Source of the DNA: Methanobacterium aggregans
GTDB taxonomy: Archaea > Methanobacteriota > Methanobacteria > Methanobacteriales > Methanobacteriaceae
Assembly (NCBI RefSeq): GCF_017874455.1
Contig: NZ_JAGGLN010000006.1
Span: 1 to 64,000 of the forward strand
Length of the DNA: 64,000 nt
Reading direction: 5' to 3'
Shown: one piece after another, positions 17,434-27,054 of the stretch
How the letters are laid out: each line of letters begins with the position of its first letter
Numbering within the stretch: position 1 is the stretch's first letter
The notes under the pieces: model-generated
What the model was told of the DNA's origin: nothing
The model's database searches: none
The model's input: the letters and a program-made list of their open reading frames with translations, nothing else
Program-made: the position numbers and the translations under genes

Positions 17434-18177
17434 ATGGATAAAAACTATATTTATGGGGCTGAAATCACAGATTTAGCTCTTTTAATTCAGGACAATTTGA
17501 TTTTATCAGATCTGCACTTTGGATACGAGGAGGCCCTTAATGCAGAGGGTATAATGGTTCCGAGGTTTCAATATAAGAAGATCCTGGCTCGACTTGGGGA
17601 GATCATTGAAAAAACCCGTTGCAGTCGCGTGATAGTAAACGGTGACCTGAAACATGAATTTGGAAGGATCACCCGCCAGGAATGGAATGAGATATCAAGC
17701 TTCATAGAGTTTCTCAAGGACAACTTCCAGGATGTTGTGCTCATTAAGGGCAACCATGATAACTTCACAAGGTTCATAGCTGAGAGAATGGATTTGGAAG
17801 TTTACGAGAGTTTTTCACTTGAAAACTTTTTAATACTCCACGGCGATAAGGTTCCAGATGATCTGGAAAAAATCAATGAAGAAACACTCATAATAGGTCA
17901 TGAACATCCATGTATAGGTATTAGGAGTGGAGAACGTCTTGAAAAGATTAAATGCTTCCTTAAAGGCAGATTTAAGGGTAAAAATCTGGTGGTGATGCCC
18001 TCTTTTAACTTCGTAACTGAAGGATCGGATATTCTCCATGAAAAAGCATTATCCCCATTTTTAAAGGATAAGACTGTTGATTTCAATGATTTTGAGGTTT
18101 TTGGAGTTGAAAATTTTGAAGTTCTCTACTTTGGAAAGATAAGGGACATAATACGGGTTAAGGAACAGTTTTACTGA
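17434..18177 (+). CDS. SbcD/Mre11-related archaeal phosphoesterase
   Basis: The 247-residue calcineurin-like protein has the metal motifs LSDLHFGYEEAL near residue 24, VNGDLKHEF near 69, KGNHDNF near 105 and IIGHEHP near 152. It matches the archaeal SbcD-related phosphoesterase group (TIGR00024-like), whose gene is often next to an Lhr helicase gene, as here (41 bases apart, same strand). A DNA repair or nucleic acid processing role together with Lhr is likely but not demonstrated. It lacks the capping domain of true Mre11. Confidence 0.88.
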   Translation: MDKNYIYGAEITDLALLIQDNLILSDLHFGYEEALNAEGIMVPRFQYKKILARLGEIIEKTRCSRVIVNGDLKHEFGRITRQEWNEISSFIEFLKDNFQDVVLIKGNHDNFTRFIAERMDLEVYESFSLENFLILHGDKVPDDLEKINEETLIIGHEHPCIGIRSGERLEKIKCFLKGRFKGKNLVVMPSFNFVTEGSDILHEKALSPFLKDKTVDFNDFEVFGVENFEVLYFGKIRDIIRVKEQFY

Positions 18178-18217
18178 AAGATGTGGTTGATTTAAAAAAT
18201 TCTAGACTAAAGATAAA

Positions 18218-20797
18218 ATGATAGAAAAACAGGATAAAACCTACAAGGACAAGGAAATTTACAGAATACTGCATCCATGGGTTAATAAATGGTTCAAATC
18301 CAAGTTTAAAACCTTTTCAGAGGCCCAAAGGCGTGCAATCATGGACATACACAACCGTGTGAATGTTCTGGTTTCCTCACCAACAGGTTCAGGTAAAACC
18401 CTAACAGCATTCCTATCGGTTATAAGTGAGCTAACTACCTTGGCAGAGAGGGATGAGCTGGAAGATAAGGTTTACTGTATCTACATTTCACCTTTAAAGG
18501 CCCTTGACAATGACATCGAGAAAAACCTTGAAGAACCCCTTTCTGAAATAGAGGAAATATCTGGAAGGAAACTCGGTATCAGAAAGGCGGTTAGAACAGG
18601 GGACACAACCCCTTATGAACGTTCTAAAATGCTCAAGATACCTCCCCACATAATGATAACAACTCCAGAAACACTTTCAATCCTCCTCTGCGCTCCGAAG
18701 TTCCGGGAAAAGCTCATGGATGTTCGGTACGTTGTGGTTGATGAGATCCATTCCCTTGCAGATAACAAACGTGGAATACATCTCAGTTTAACACTTGAAA
18801 GGCTTCAAAACCTTGCAGGACACTTCACACGTATTGGGCTAAGTGCAACTGTCCATCCACTTGAGAAGATTGCAGGTTTTCTTGTGGGATATGAGTACGG
18901 TGAGGTTCGAAACTGCAAGGTGGTCGATGTTAACTACCTTAAAAAGCTTGACATGAAGGTTTTAAGTCCTGTTGAGGACATAGTGGAGGAGGATCCAGAG
19001 GAGATAAATAGATCCCTCTACGCACTTCTTGATGAACTCATAAGCTCCCACAAAACAACCCTGATCTTCACGAACACACGTAGTGGAACTGAAAGTGTTG
19101 TTTTCAACCTTAAAAAGAAGTTTCCAGATAAGTACAGTACAGATAATATAATGGCCCATCATTCATCCCTTTCCAAGGAGCTGCGGCTTGAAGCAGAAAA
19201 CAAACTCAAGGAGGGTGAGCTTAAAGTTGTTGTGTCTTCCACTTCATTGGAATTGGGGATAGATATAGGGTTCATTGACCTGGTTGTCCTTGTAAGCTCC
19301 CCTAAATCTGTTTCCCGTGCACTTCAACGCATAGGGCGAAGCGGCCACAGGCTTCATGACAAATCCAAGGGCAGGATAATAGTTGTTGAACGTGACGACC
19401 TGGTTGAGTGCTCCTTGATACTGAAAAATGCAGTGGAGGGAAGGATCGATGAGATACACATTCCATCCAACTGTCTGGATGTGCTCTCCCAGCAGATCTA
19501 CGGAATGGCAATAGAGAAGAAATGGGTTATTGATGAGGCATACACACTTATCAAGGGCAGTTATCCCTACCGCAACCTTTCAGAGAATGATTTTGTAAGT
19601 GTACTTAGTTACCTTGCAGGGGAGTACACGAGCCTTGAGGAGAGGTATGTTTACGCTAAGATATGGGTTGACTGGGACACCAAGATGCTGGGTAAACGTG
19701 GAAAACTTGCAAGAATGCTTTACTCCACCAACATAGGCACAATACCTGACAGGTCCTCTGCAAGGGTTAAATGTGCTGGTGAAGTTGTTGGACATATTGA
19801 AGAGGATTTCATGGAAAAACTCCGGAAGGGTGACACCTTCGTTCTTGGTGGGAACATATACCGCTTCAATTATGCCAGGGGAATGACGGTGAATGTAACA
19901 CCCTCATCTGGACCTCCAACCATTCCTTCATGGTTTTCTGAACAGCTGCCCCTGGCATTTGACCTTGCAATGTCCATACAGAACTTCAGGGCAATGATGG
20001 AGGTTAAGTTCAAGGCAGGAAAGAGTAAGGAGGAGATCATAGATTTCATACACGAGTACCTTTACGTGGATTACAATGCTGCAAATTCAATTTACAGCTA
20101 CTTCAGGGAACAGTACCTCTATGCTGTGATTCCAAGTGCCAGAACACTTCTTGTAGAGTTTTACACAGGTTTTGGTGGAAGAAAATTCATGGTTTTCCAT
20201 TCTCTCTTTGGAAGACGGGTTAACGATGCCCTTTCAAGGGCTGTGGCCTACATCATTGCCAGAAAATATAAGAGGGATGTTATGATATCTGTTTCAGACA
20301 ATGGATTTTACCTGAGCTCTGAGGGTAAGATCGGTGGACTCGATGCCTTCAATGAACTCAAATCTGAGAACATTGAGGAGATACTTGTCAAAGCCATTGA
20401 TAAAACTGAAACCCTGGCAGGGAGGTTCAGGCACTGTGCAGGCAGATCCCTCATGATACTGCGCAGATACAAGGGACAGGAGAAGAGTGTATCGCGTCAG
20501 CAGGTGAAGGGTAAGATCCTCCTGAAGTTCGTTAAGGATCTTGATGAAAACTTTTCCATACTGAGGGAAGCCAGACGTGAAGTGATGGAAGACTTCATGG
20601 ATGTTAAAAATGCTAAAAAAGTCCTTGAGATCATAGAAGATGGTAGAATGAACATAAAACAGATAAACACAAGAATACCATCTCCATTTGCATTTAACCT
20701 GGTTGCCCAGAGCTACCTGGATGTTCTGAAGTATGAGGACAGAATGGAATTTATAAGGAGAATGCACCAGGCAATAATTAAGGAGATAGGAGATTGA
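18218..20797 (+). CDS. Lhr-type DEXH helicase
   Basis: The 859-residue superfamily 2 helicase shows motif I SSPTGSGKT near residue 48, motif Ia YISPLKALDND, motif II VVDEIHSLADNKRG, motif III LSATVHPL, motif IV TLIFTNTRSGTE, motif V SSTSLELGIDIG and motif VI QRIGRSGHR. The C-terminal half is the winged-helix and Lhr domain (NIYRFNYARGMTVNVTPS, GGRKFMVFHSLFGRRVNDALSRA). This is Lhr-core size. Archaeal Lhr unwinds DNA, RNA-DNA hybrids and branched structures in repair or RNA metabolism. It follows the Mre11-related gene and is probably co-transcribed with it. Confidence 0.93.
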   Translation: MIEKQDKTYKDKEIYRILHPWVNKWFKSKFKTFSEAQRRAIMDIHNRVNVLVSSPTGSGKTLTAFLSVISELTTLAERDELEDKVYCIYISPLKALDNDIEKNLEEPLSEIEEISGRKLGIRKAVRTGDTTPYERSKMLKIPPHIMITTPETLSILLCAPKFREKLMDVRYVVVDEIHSLADNKRGIHLSLTLERLQNLAGHFTRIGLSATVHPLEKIAGFLVGYEYGEVRNCKVVDVNYLKKLDMKVLSPVEDIVEEDPEEINRSLYALLDELISSHKTTLIFTNTRSGTESVVFNLKKKFPDKYSTDNIMAHHSSLSKELRLEAENKLKEGELKVVVSSTSLELGIDIGFIDLVVLVSSPKSVSRALQRIGRSGHRLHDKSKGRIIVVERDDLVECSLILKNAVEGRIDEIHIPSNCLDVLSQQIYGMAIEKKWVIDEAYTLIKGSYPYRNLSENDFVSVLSYLAGEYTSLEERYVYAKIWVDWDTKMLGKRGKLARMLYSTNIGTIPDRSSARVKCAGEVVGHIEEDFMEKLRKGDTFVLGGNIYRFNYARGMTVNVTPSSGPPTIPSWFSEQLPLAFDLAMSIQNFRAMMEVKFKAGKSKEEIIDFIHEYLYVDYNAANSIYSYFREQYLYAVIPSARTLLVEFYTGFGGRKFMVFHSLFGRRVNDALSRAVAYIIARKYKRDVMISVSDNGFYLSSEGKIGGLDAFNELKSENIEEILVKAIDKTETLAGRFRHCAGRSLMILRRYKGQEKSVSRQQVKGKILLKFVKDLDENFSILREARREVMEDFMDVKNAKKVLEIIEDGRMNIKQINTRIPSPFAFNLVAQSYLDVLKYEDRMEFIRRMHQAIIKEIGD

Positions 20798-20830
20798 AAA
20801 AGGTTTTTTAATTTTTTAGTTGATTTGTTG

Positions 20831-20867
20831 AGATCATCTAATGATTTAAGATCATCTGAATGATTTA
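20831..20867. repeat. Imperfect 18-19 base tandem repeat
   Basis: AGATCATCT-AATGATTTA (20831-20848) is followed at once by AGATCATCTGAATGATTTA (20849-20867), differing by one inserted G. It lies just after the Lhr stop codon. The function is unknown; slippage duplication is the simplest origin. Confidence 0.7.
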
Positions 20868-21201
20868 AACTAAAGGATTCAAAGTTTGATCCCGTGGATT
20901 CACATTATTAATTCATAATGCTCCTAATAATAAAAGACCAGTTTTTCAAGGATCATTTATTAAATTAATCATCTTCATTGAGTTTTTATTCATAACTAAT
21001 GAAATTCACGCTTAAAATATCCCAATCCCTCTGATTTACTTCTAATAGCAAAAATCTCTCTTATTGGTTATTTACTTATTCTTAATCCTCATTTATTTGA
21101 ATTTAAGAGATATGTCCGATTTATAAATCCTTTAACTCGGGCTTATTTTGTTATAAGTGCCATTAATTGTTTTTATTTTTTGAATTTGGTCATATTTTGT
21201 T

Positions 21202-21247
21202 CCCCAATCCTTAAATAGGGCATGAATTAGTAAGATCGGATTAGGGG
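21202..21247. repeat. Inverted repeat upstream of the secreted hydrolase gene
   Basis: CCCCAATCC (21202-21210) pairs with GGATTAGGGG (21238-21247) with one bulged base, around a 27-base spacer. It is followed by a 10-codon open frame beginning MKRFKLAFF at 21252 that looks like the start of a signal peptide and then stops. The rest of the 20868-21327 gap is AT-rich without recognisable genes. Confidence 0.4.
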
Positions 21248-21327
21248 TACGATGAAAAGGTTTAAACTTGCTTTTTTTCCTTAAATAGCTTCTAAACGTG
21301 CCTATTTTTTAAAAATAAACCGTAATC

Positions 21328-21335
21328 TTTATATA
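21328..21335 (+). promoter_or_regulatory. TATA box of the secreted hydrolase gene
   Basis: TTTATATA is preceded by an A-rich BRE-like stretch. The inferred transcript start is about 21355-21358, which is downstream of the ATG at 21346, so that ATG should not be in the message. Confidence 0.6.
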
Positions 21336-21357
21336 TAATGCCAAAGTGAACATGTGT

Positions 21358-21397
21358 TTGTCCGGAGGCGATTGTTGTTTTTTTCAACAATCTGGAC
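21358..21397 (+). promoter_or_regulatory. 5' leader stem-loop before the AUU-start gene
   Basis: TGTCC pairs with GGACA and ATTGTTG pairs perfectly with CAACAAT around a run of seven T. The internal bulge holds GGAGGCGAT (21364-21372), a copy of the real ribosome site GGAGGCGAT at 21400-21408. The stem would sit at the very 5' end of the mRNA and could stabilise it or modulate initiation. Confidence 0.55.
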
Positions 21398-21411
21398 ACG
21401 GAGGCGATAAA

Positions 21412-22335
21412 ATTAAGCGAAAAACCACATATGCAACAATTTTTGCATTGTGTGTGATGTTCAGCACTCTGCCATTTGCAGGGGCTGCTGACACCCAGAA
21501 TACCAATGTAACTCAAAGTACAAATCAAAATACAGTCGGAACAAATGCGGTTACCGACAATGGCTTGAAAATAGGTGCAAACGGAGACCAAGTTGTCACA
21601 CTACAGAAATGGCTCAAAAACCAGGGATACTACACAGGAAACATCGATGGATCCTTCGGTTCCTACACCAAGTTAGCTGTTAAATACTTCCAGACAGATT
21701 CAAACATAACTGTTGATGGATGGGTGGCTAATGAAACTGTAGGTGCAATGACGCAACTCACAGGAACAAATCCATTCTCAGTAACATCAGGAACTTCAAG
21801 TAGTTCTACAGCAAGTTCTACAGATTCAACCAGTTCTACAGCAAGTTTCAGTGATTCAACATCCAGTGATTCAGACAGTTCCACAGACAGCTCTTCAGAT
21901 TCAACACATGAGTTAAGGAGCGGTAGTGCATCAGCAAGTACCACAACTACAACCAGCACATCCAGTACAAAAACTTCAACCAAAACCGAAACTACAACAA
22001 GTACAAGCTCCAGCTCAGGATCCAGTTTATCCGAGATCCTTGCAAGCGGTGCAAAGTACGGCTACAGTCATTCAGCAAGTACAGCATCTGGAATGGTAAG
22101 TGGTGGAAGTGGTGATTGTTGGGCAATGAGTGCTTACCTCTACAGCAAACTTTCAGCTGCAGGTATCCAATCAAGGATAGTTCAGTACTCAACAGCATAC
22201 TCATCCAGACACAGATCAGTTCAGCTCTACGGAAGCAGTGGATGGTACGATGTTCCATACGGAAGCTACGGTTACAGTACCATGTTCAAGGCCACCTCAA
22301 GCAAGCCAGGAATGACATTAATAGCAAGCAGTTAA
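21412..22335 (+). CDS. Secreted peptidoglycan-binding / transglutaminase-like protein, probable AUU start
   Basis: The 307-residue exported protein has a signal peptide (KRKTTYATIFALCVMFSTLPFAGA), a PG_binding_1-type domain (IGANGDQVVTLQKWLKNQGYY...GSFGSYTKLAVKYFQ), a Ser/Thr-rich spacer of about 100 residues, and a C-terminal domain with GSGDCWAMS, SRHRSVQL and WYDVPYG. The Cys-His-Asp order resembles the transglutaminase-fold pseudomurein endoisopeptidase type, so a cell-wall hydrolase role is likely. The ATT at 21412 is chosen as start: GGAGG lies seven bases upstream and the signal peptide begins exactly there. The in-frame ATG at 21346 would add 22 odd residues ahead of the signal peptide. 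Confidence 0.8.
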   Translation: MKRKTTYATIFALCVMFSTLPFAGAADTQNTNVTQSTNQNTVGTNAVTDNGLKIGANGDQVVTLQKWLKNQGYYTGNIDGSFGSYTKLAVKYFQTDSNITVDGWVANETVGAMTQLTGTNPFSVTSGTSSSSTASSTDSTSSTASFSDSTSSDSDSSTDSSSDSTHELRSGSASASTTTTTSTSSTKTSTKTETTTSTSSSSGSSLSEILASGAKYGYSHSASTASGMVSGGSGDCWAMSAYLYSKLSAAGIQSRIVQYSTAYSSRHRSVQLYGSSGWYDVPYGSYGYSTMFKATSSKPGMTLIASS

Positions 22336-22415
22336 ACAGTGAACAGTAAGTACACTGTGCAGAAGCATTTTTGAATATTTCACCGCTTTAAAATCAGTTT
22401 GCGGAAGCACAGTCA

Positions 22416-22462
22416 GATAAGAGGAGTTTGTAGGTTTTATACCTATAAAACTCTCCCTTTTA
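22416..22462 (+). terminator. Hairpin plus T-rich tract after the secreted hydrolase
   Basis: GGAG-TTT-TAGGT pairs with ACCTA-AAA-CTCTCC with small bulges, followed by CTTTTATTT. The remaining gap to 22694 is AT-rich and shows nothing else except a small CAGTG/CACTG hairpin near 22336-22360. Confidence 0.5.
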
Positions 22463-22694
22463 TTTGGAGTTCACATGATAAACACAATTCTTTTAAAAAA
22501 ATAAAGAAAACTTATTTTAAAAAATTCAGATATTAGGAAATTTATAATACCCTCCTTTTTCAGAATTATTAATTGATAATATTCATGGATTAAAATAAGA
22601 TAATGTAAAAATAAATGAAGCTATGAAACGATTGATAATATCCATATCCTAACATATTGTTGTTATGCCTAATAGTTGATCAGAGGTTTTATCA

Positions 22695-24104
22695 ATGTCT
22701 GAAAACAGGTCTTATCCATTGGATATTGAAATATCACCAGTTTACATTGATAAAATACTGCATTTTGTAAGATTCTATTATCTACGCCAGCAGCCTGAAA
22801 ACTTCAGAAACATCCGTAAAACACGTGAAGGGCTATTCTTCACAGCAAGTGATGATAATAGATTATGGAATGCTGATTTTTTCCTTAAAGCATCCAGTCC
22901 TATTCATGTTGATGTTGATGCATCTATCAGCACACCTGATTCTGTTTTGGATGAAATAAAAGAGGATCTTCTTTTGGTTGTTAAGATCTATGAGGAACAG
23001 ATAAACAGATCCACTTTGTACTTTTCATGGGTTGAGGGTGAGGACATCATTCCAGAAGAACTTCCAACCATCAGAAAAAGGCTTTCAATCAGGATGCTGA
23101 CGAGTAACATGCTCCTCCTTTACATACTCTTTTTTTCAATTACCATTATTCTATTCCTTTTATTTGGGGTGTACGGTGTTTTTGCGTTTATCTTCATCCA
23201 GTTCTGCATAGTTCTCCTGTCTGATAAGATATTCATGCGAACAGGCCACTGGAAAATCACCGAAAAAAATCCATACGTGCACGTAGTCCAGTACAACCTT
23301 TCCAATGGAGAATTTGATGAATTCCAGAAAAAATTCAGTAAAAAGATGATCATGAACATGAAAAGTGAGATCTACAAAAGATCCCTGGCAGTTGGGAAGG
23401 AACCAAGCTGTGAACTTGGAGAAGAAGTTTTTGAAAGCTACGGCATGACCTGTAATCCACAGCACAAATCAAGCAAGGTTGTAAATGTTTACAGCATAGT
23501 TAAGACTGCAGTTGACAGATTTGGACTTCCAATGCCCAGCATTGTTATTTCCAACAACATGGTTCCCAATGCCGCAGCAACAGGTCCCAGTCCCACGAGG
23601 GGAGTGGTGCTCATAACAACGGGTCTCTTAGTGCACCTTGAGGAGGATGAAATACTAAGTGTGATTGGTCATGAACTGAGCCATCTCCAGGGCAGAGACC
23701 CTTTAATACTTTTTGGAATTATAGCAGGGGAGTTCATACTACGTTTAACAGTTCTACTCCCTGTTGTAGTTTTATCACCCTTTTTATACCTATTCATTGT
23801 GATTTGGTCTATATACTTCGTTGCCAAGTTTTTTGAAGCCCGAGCTGACCTGGTTTCTGCTATGAAAATAGGTCAGCCTGAAGTTCTTGCAGAGTCCCTG
23901 CGTAAAATCGGTTACGCACGTCTGGCCCATGAGAGGAAACCTTCCAGTAGAATTCCAAGTTGGCTGCGACTTGATACTCATCCACCACTCTACTTCAGGA
24001 TAGACAGGCTTGAAAGAATGAAGGATCTGGAGAAAATCAAAAATCCACTGTTAACATCAATAAAGGATGTATTTTTAGGCTTTAAATCAGCCTTTGGACT
24101 TTGA
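22695..24104 (+). CDS. M48-family (HtpX-like) membrane metalloprotease
   Basis: The 469-residue protein has the zinc site VIGHELSHLQGRD (HExxH) near residue 320 and the third ligand in FFEARADLVSA near 380. Hydrophobic helices flank it: one pair near 140-180 and another near 340-375. The N-terminal 130 residues are soluble and not a known domain. M48 proteases of the HtpX type degrade damaged membrane proteins. The product is longer than HtpX (about 290) because of this N-terminal domain. The gene stands alone. Confidence 0.85.
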   Translation: MSENRSYPLDIEISPVYIDKILHFVRFYYLRQQPENFRNIRKTREGLFFTASDDNRLWNADFFLKASSPIHVDVDASISTPDSVLDEIKEDLLLVVKIYEEQINRSTLYFSWVEGEDIIPEELPTIRKRLSIRMLTSNMLLLYILFFSITIILFLLFGVYGVFAFIFIQFCIVLLSDKIFMRTGHWKITEKNPYVHVVQYNLSNGEFDEFQKKFSKKMIMNMKSEIYKRSLAVGKEPSCELGEEVFESYGMTCNPQHKSSKVVNVYSIVKTAVDRFGLPMPSIVISNNMVPNAAATGPSPTRGVVLITTGLLVHLEEDEILSVIGHELSHLQGRDPLILFGIIAGEFILRLTVLLPVVVLSPFLYLFIVIWSIYFVAKFFEARADLVSAMKIGQPEVLAESLRKIGYARLAHERKPSSRIPSWLRLDTHPPLYFRIDRLERMKDLEKIKNPLLTSIKDVFLGFKSAFGL

Positions 24105-24247
24105 GCACATTCAGATAAGGATTTGGTTTTTCTGTTGAAAAATGACATATTGATCCTTTTTGAAGTTTCTCCAGTGACACACAGCAGATCCCTTGAGTTC
24201 ATAAAATCAGCCCATAACCATTTCCATAACCATGATCAATTTATACC

Positions 24248-24955
24248 ATGGATTCTGAAGCATGGTGGAAACAGTTCAAGGGAAAGGAAACTCCTTCCAC
24301 AGTACATCTAGATGATTCATTTTTTAAGATGGTTCCAAAAGGTTCTAAAGTTCTTGATTTTGCATGTGGCTGGGGAAGAATGGCTTTTAAGTTGCAAGAA
24401 AAGGGATATGATGTTGTTGGTTTTGATATCAATGAGGATGCTGTGGAGAATGCTCGTAAAGCTTCAAAAAAATTCAATCAGATACACAAAAACAGGGTGA
24501 GTTTTGATGTTGCAAATGCACGGGATCTGCCCTATACTGAAGGATCATTTGATGCCTGCTTGATACAGGCCTTCATGACGGCACTGGTTGATCCAGAACA
24601 CAGGGAAATGGTTCTGAATGAAGCAAGCAGAGTTCTAAAGGAAGATGGAATTCTTTACCTTGCAGATTTCGGGCAAAGCTGGGACAATTCCCTTTACAGA
24701 GATAGGTACCTGAAGGATTTTTCCCTGACTGGGGAAATGGGAACCTTCATTGTAACAGAGGATGGCAATCCTGAAAGCCCTGAAATTTTCAGAGCCCACC
24801 ATTACACAAGAAAAGAGTTAATGGAACTTATCGAGCCAAGATTTGCGGTTGAAATGTTTAAAGAAACAGTTTTCACAACTTATCATGGAAATAAAACCAC
24901 AGGATTTGTAGTAATAGCTCGAAAGATTGATTTTTTAGGTATGGAATCATTTTAA
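24248..24955 (+). CDS. Class I SAM-dependent methyltransferase
   Basis: The 235-residue protein has motif I VLDFACGWGRMAFKL near residues 35-49, the acidic end of strand 2 VVGFDINEDAVENA, motif II region NARDLPYTEGSFDACLIQ and motif III ASRVLKEDGILYLADF. These make a UbiE/Methyltransf_11-type Rossmann fold that uses S-adenosylmethionine. The second glycine-rich loop is normal. The substrate cannot be inferred. No ribosome site is evident ahead of the ATG. Confidence 0.82.
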   Translation: MDSEAWWKQFKGKETPSTVHLDDSFFKMVPKGSKVLDFACGWGRMAFKLQEKGYDVVGFDINEDAVENARKASKKFNQIHKNRVSFDVANARDLPYTEGSFDACLIQAFMTALVDPEHREMVLNEASRVLKEDGILYLADFGQSWDNSLYRDRYLKDFSLTGEMGTFIVTEDGNPESPEIFRAHHYTRKELMELIEPRFAVEMFKETVFTTYHGNKTTGFVVIARKIDFLGMESF

Positions 24956-25074
24956 TTATTGTTACTGTCCTTAAAAATTAAATCACTCCAAATTAAATCA
25001 TCACCGGTACGATGAACAGATATTAGTTAAAAATGGGATTTGAAGGTTAAGGTAATATTGGGAGAAACTAAAAC

Positions 25075-26796
25075 ATGCAAACGAAGGAAAAACTTCTCCA
25101 AACACTTAAAAGGATAGATGGAAGGGGATACAAGGCCTACAATGATATAAAGGGGACTTATGATTTTGGAAGCTTCATATTACATGTTGATCATGTTCAG
25201 AGAGACCCCTTTGCAGGCCCCTCACTTTTAAGGGTGGAAGTCTCAAGAAAAGATGCTTCATTTCCATCTGAACTTCTTAAAAACAGCCAGAGAAAAATTG
25301 CACTTGAGGATTACATAGCACGTGCCTTTAAAAGTGCAATAGATCATCATGTTAAAGGAATCAGGGGTAGTGGTAAGAGTGGAACCTTCCGCATTGACAG
25401 TGGAGGTCAGGAAGTTCTTGAGAAAACTTGTGTAAACCTGGCTGATGGAGATCTGGAGCTACGATTTCAGTTGGGGCTTCCAGCACAGGGCAGAAGGATC
25501 ATGGGAAAAGCAGCTGCAGGTATGTTCATGAACATACTTCCAGCCCTTGTTGAATCATCCTGCTTCCACAGCAACTTTCCACATGATGATGTTGAAGAAC
25601 ACGTGAAAACCTATGAGGATGCAGATTACATAAGGGGAGCACTTTCAGGTATGGGTTTGGTTGCATTTATTGCAGACGGATCCATACTTCCCAGGGAGAG
25701 TGGAGTTTCCCAGTATCCAATGAAAGATGCAGTTGCCTTCAAATCACCAGATTCAATGAGAGTAACCATTGAAACACTCAACCATGGGCCTATTGCAGGT
25801 ATGGGGATCAGGGAAGGTGTCACAATTGTTGTTGGTGGGGGATACCATGGTAAATCAACCCTGCTCACTGCCCTGGAGAGGGGTGTTTACAATCATGTTC
25901 CTGGTGACGGCAGGCAGTTCGTTGTGACAGATGATTCTGCAGTTAAAATAAGGGCAGAGGATTCAAGGTACATCGAAAGGGTGGATATAAGTTCTTTCAT
26001 ACATAAACCACCCGGAATCATGGACACCTCTGAATTTTCAACTGAAAATGCCTCGGGATCAACATCCCAGGCAGCCAACATCATCGAGGCAATGGAAATC
26101 GGATCAAAGGTTCTCCTCTTTGATGAAGACACATCAGCCACGAACTTCATGATACGCGACCAGAGAATGCAGCAACTGGTTTCAAAGGAAAAGGAACCTA
26201 TAACTCCCTTCATCGACAGGATAAAGGAACTTTACAGGGACCATGGAGTGTCAACCATCATGGTCATGGGTGGATCCGGAGACTACTTCGATGCAGCAGA
26301 CAGTGTACTGATGATGGACAGCTACACTGCACACGATGTAACAGAAGAAGCAATGAGGGTTGCAAATGATATTCCTGTAAAACGTATAAAAGAAGTTAAA
26401 TCTAGCTTCAAATTTAAAAAACGCTGCCCAAAACCTGGGAGTATAAAACCCTTCAAGGGAAGGAAGCTGAAACTCGATGTTAAGGGTGTTTCTACAGCAA
26501 TTTTAGGCATGAACACAATAGATCTCTCTCAGGTGGAGCAGTTGATTGACCCGAGTCAGACTCGATCCATAGTCCATGCAATCTATCATGCATCAAAGAA
26601 GCACATGGATGGTAAAAAAACACTGAAGGAGGTTTTAGATCTTCTGGAGAAGGATATAAATAAAAATGGGCTTGATGTGCTCTCAGCCCATCCTGGAAGG
26701 TACCCTCCAAACCTTGCAAGACCACGTAGATTTGAGATCGCAGCTGCAATTAACCGTCTCAGAACCTTGGAAGTGAATATGGATGGGAATGGATAA
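25075..26796 (+). CDS. ABC-class ATPase, COG3044 family
   Basis: The 573-residue cytoplasmic protein is a member of the predicted ABC-class ATPases. The Walker A region is VGGGYHGKSTLLTALERGVYNH near residue 257, and Walker B is VLLFDEDTSATNFMIRD near 342. The N-terminal 200 residues and the GRGYKAYNDIKG opening are also typical of the family. Members are not transporters and their function is unknown, possibly nucleic-acid linked. It stands alone, downstream of the methyltransferase gene. Confidence 0.88.
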   Translation: MQTKEKLLQTLKRIDGRGYKAYNDIKGTYDFGSFILHVDHVQRDPFAGPSLLRVEVSRKDASFPSELLKNSQRKIALEDYIARAFKSAIDHHVKGIRGSGKSGTFRIDSGGQEVLEKTCVNLADGDLELRFQLGLPAQGRRIMGKAAAGMFMNILPALVESSCFHSNFPHDDVEEHVKTYEDADYIRGALSGMGLVAFIADGSILPRESGVSQYPMKDAVAFKSPDSMRVTIETLNHGPIAGMGIREGVTIVVGGGYHGKSTLLTALERGVYNHVPGDGRQFVVTDDSAVKIRAEDSRYIERVDISSFIHKPPGIMDTSEFSTENASGSTSQAANIIEAMEIGSKVLLFDEDTSATNFMIRDQRMQQLVSKEKEPITPFIDRIKELYRDHGVSTIMVMGGSGDYFDAADSVLMMDSYTAHDVTEEAMRVANDIPVKRIKEVKSSFKFKKRCPKPGSIKPFKGRKLKLDVKGVSTAILGMNTIDLSQVEQLIDPSQTRSIVHAIYHASKKHMDGKKTLKEVLDLLEKDINKNGLDVLSAHPGRYPPNLARPRRFEIAAAINRLRTLEVNMDGNG

Positions 26797-27054
26797 TTTT
26801 TATTTTGAAAAGTCCATTCAAATCCCCAGGAACTACTTTCAGGATTTTTTCATATTTTTTTTTATTAGAACCTTGGAATAGAATTATTTAATAAAAAATT
26901 TAAATATGTAACTTAGAATATTAATTCTGGAAATAATTCAATTTCATTAAATTTTCATTAAAATTCTTGAAAGAATTTATTAAAACCATATTTGTACTTA
27001 AAACTACGATATAAAAAGAAATAGAACTCATTTATATAAAAAGACGGTGTTCAA

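Noticed and set aside
21252..21284. 10-codon frame MKRFKLAFF
   Set aside because: It looks like the start of a signal peptide but stops at once; it is noted as a possible relic only.
21346..21411. ATG 21346 as start of the secreted hydrolase
   Set aside because: It lies before the inferred transcript start, has no ribosome site and would place 22 residues ahead of a normal signal peptide.
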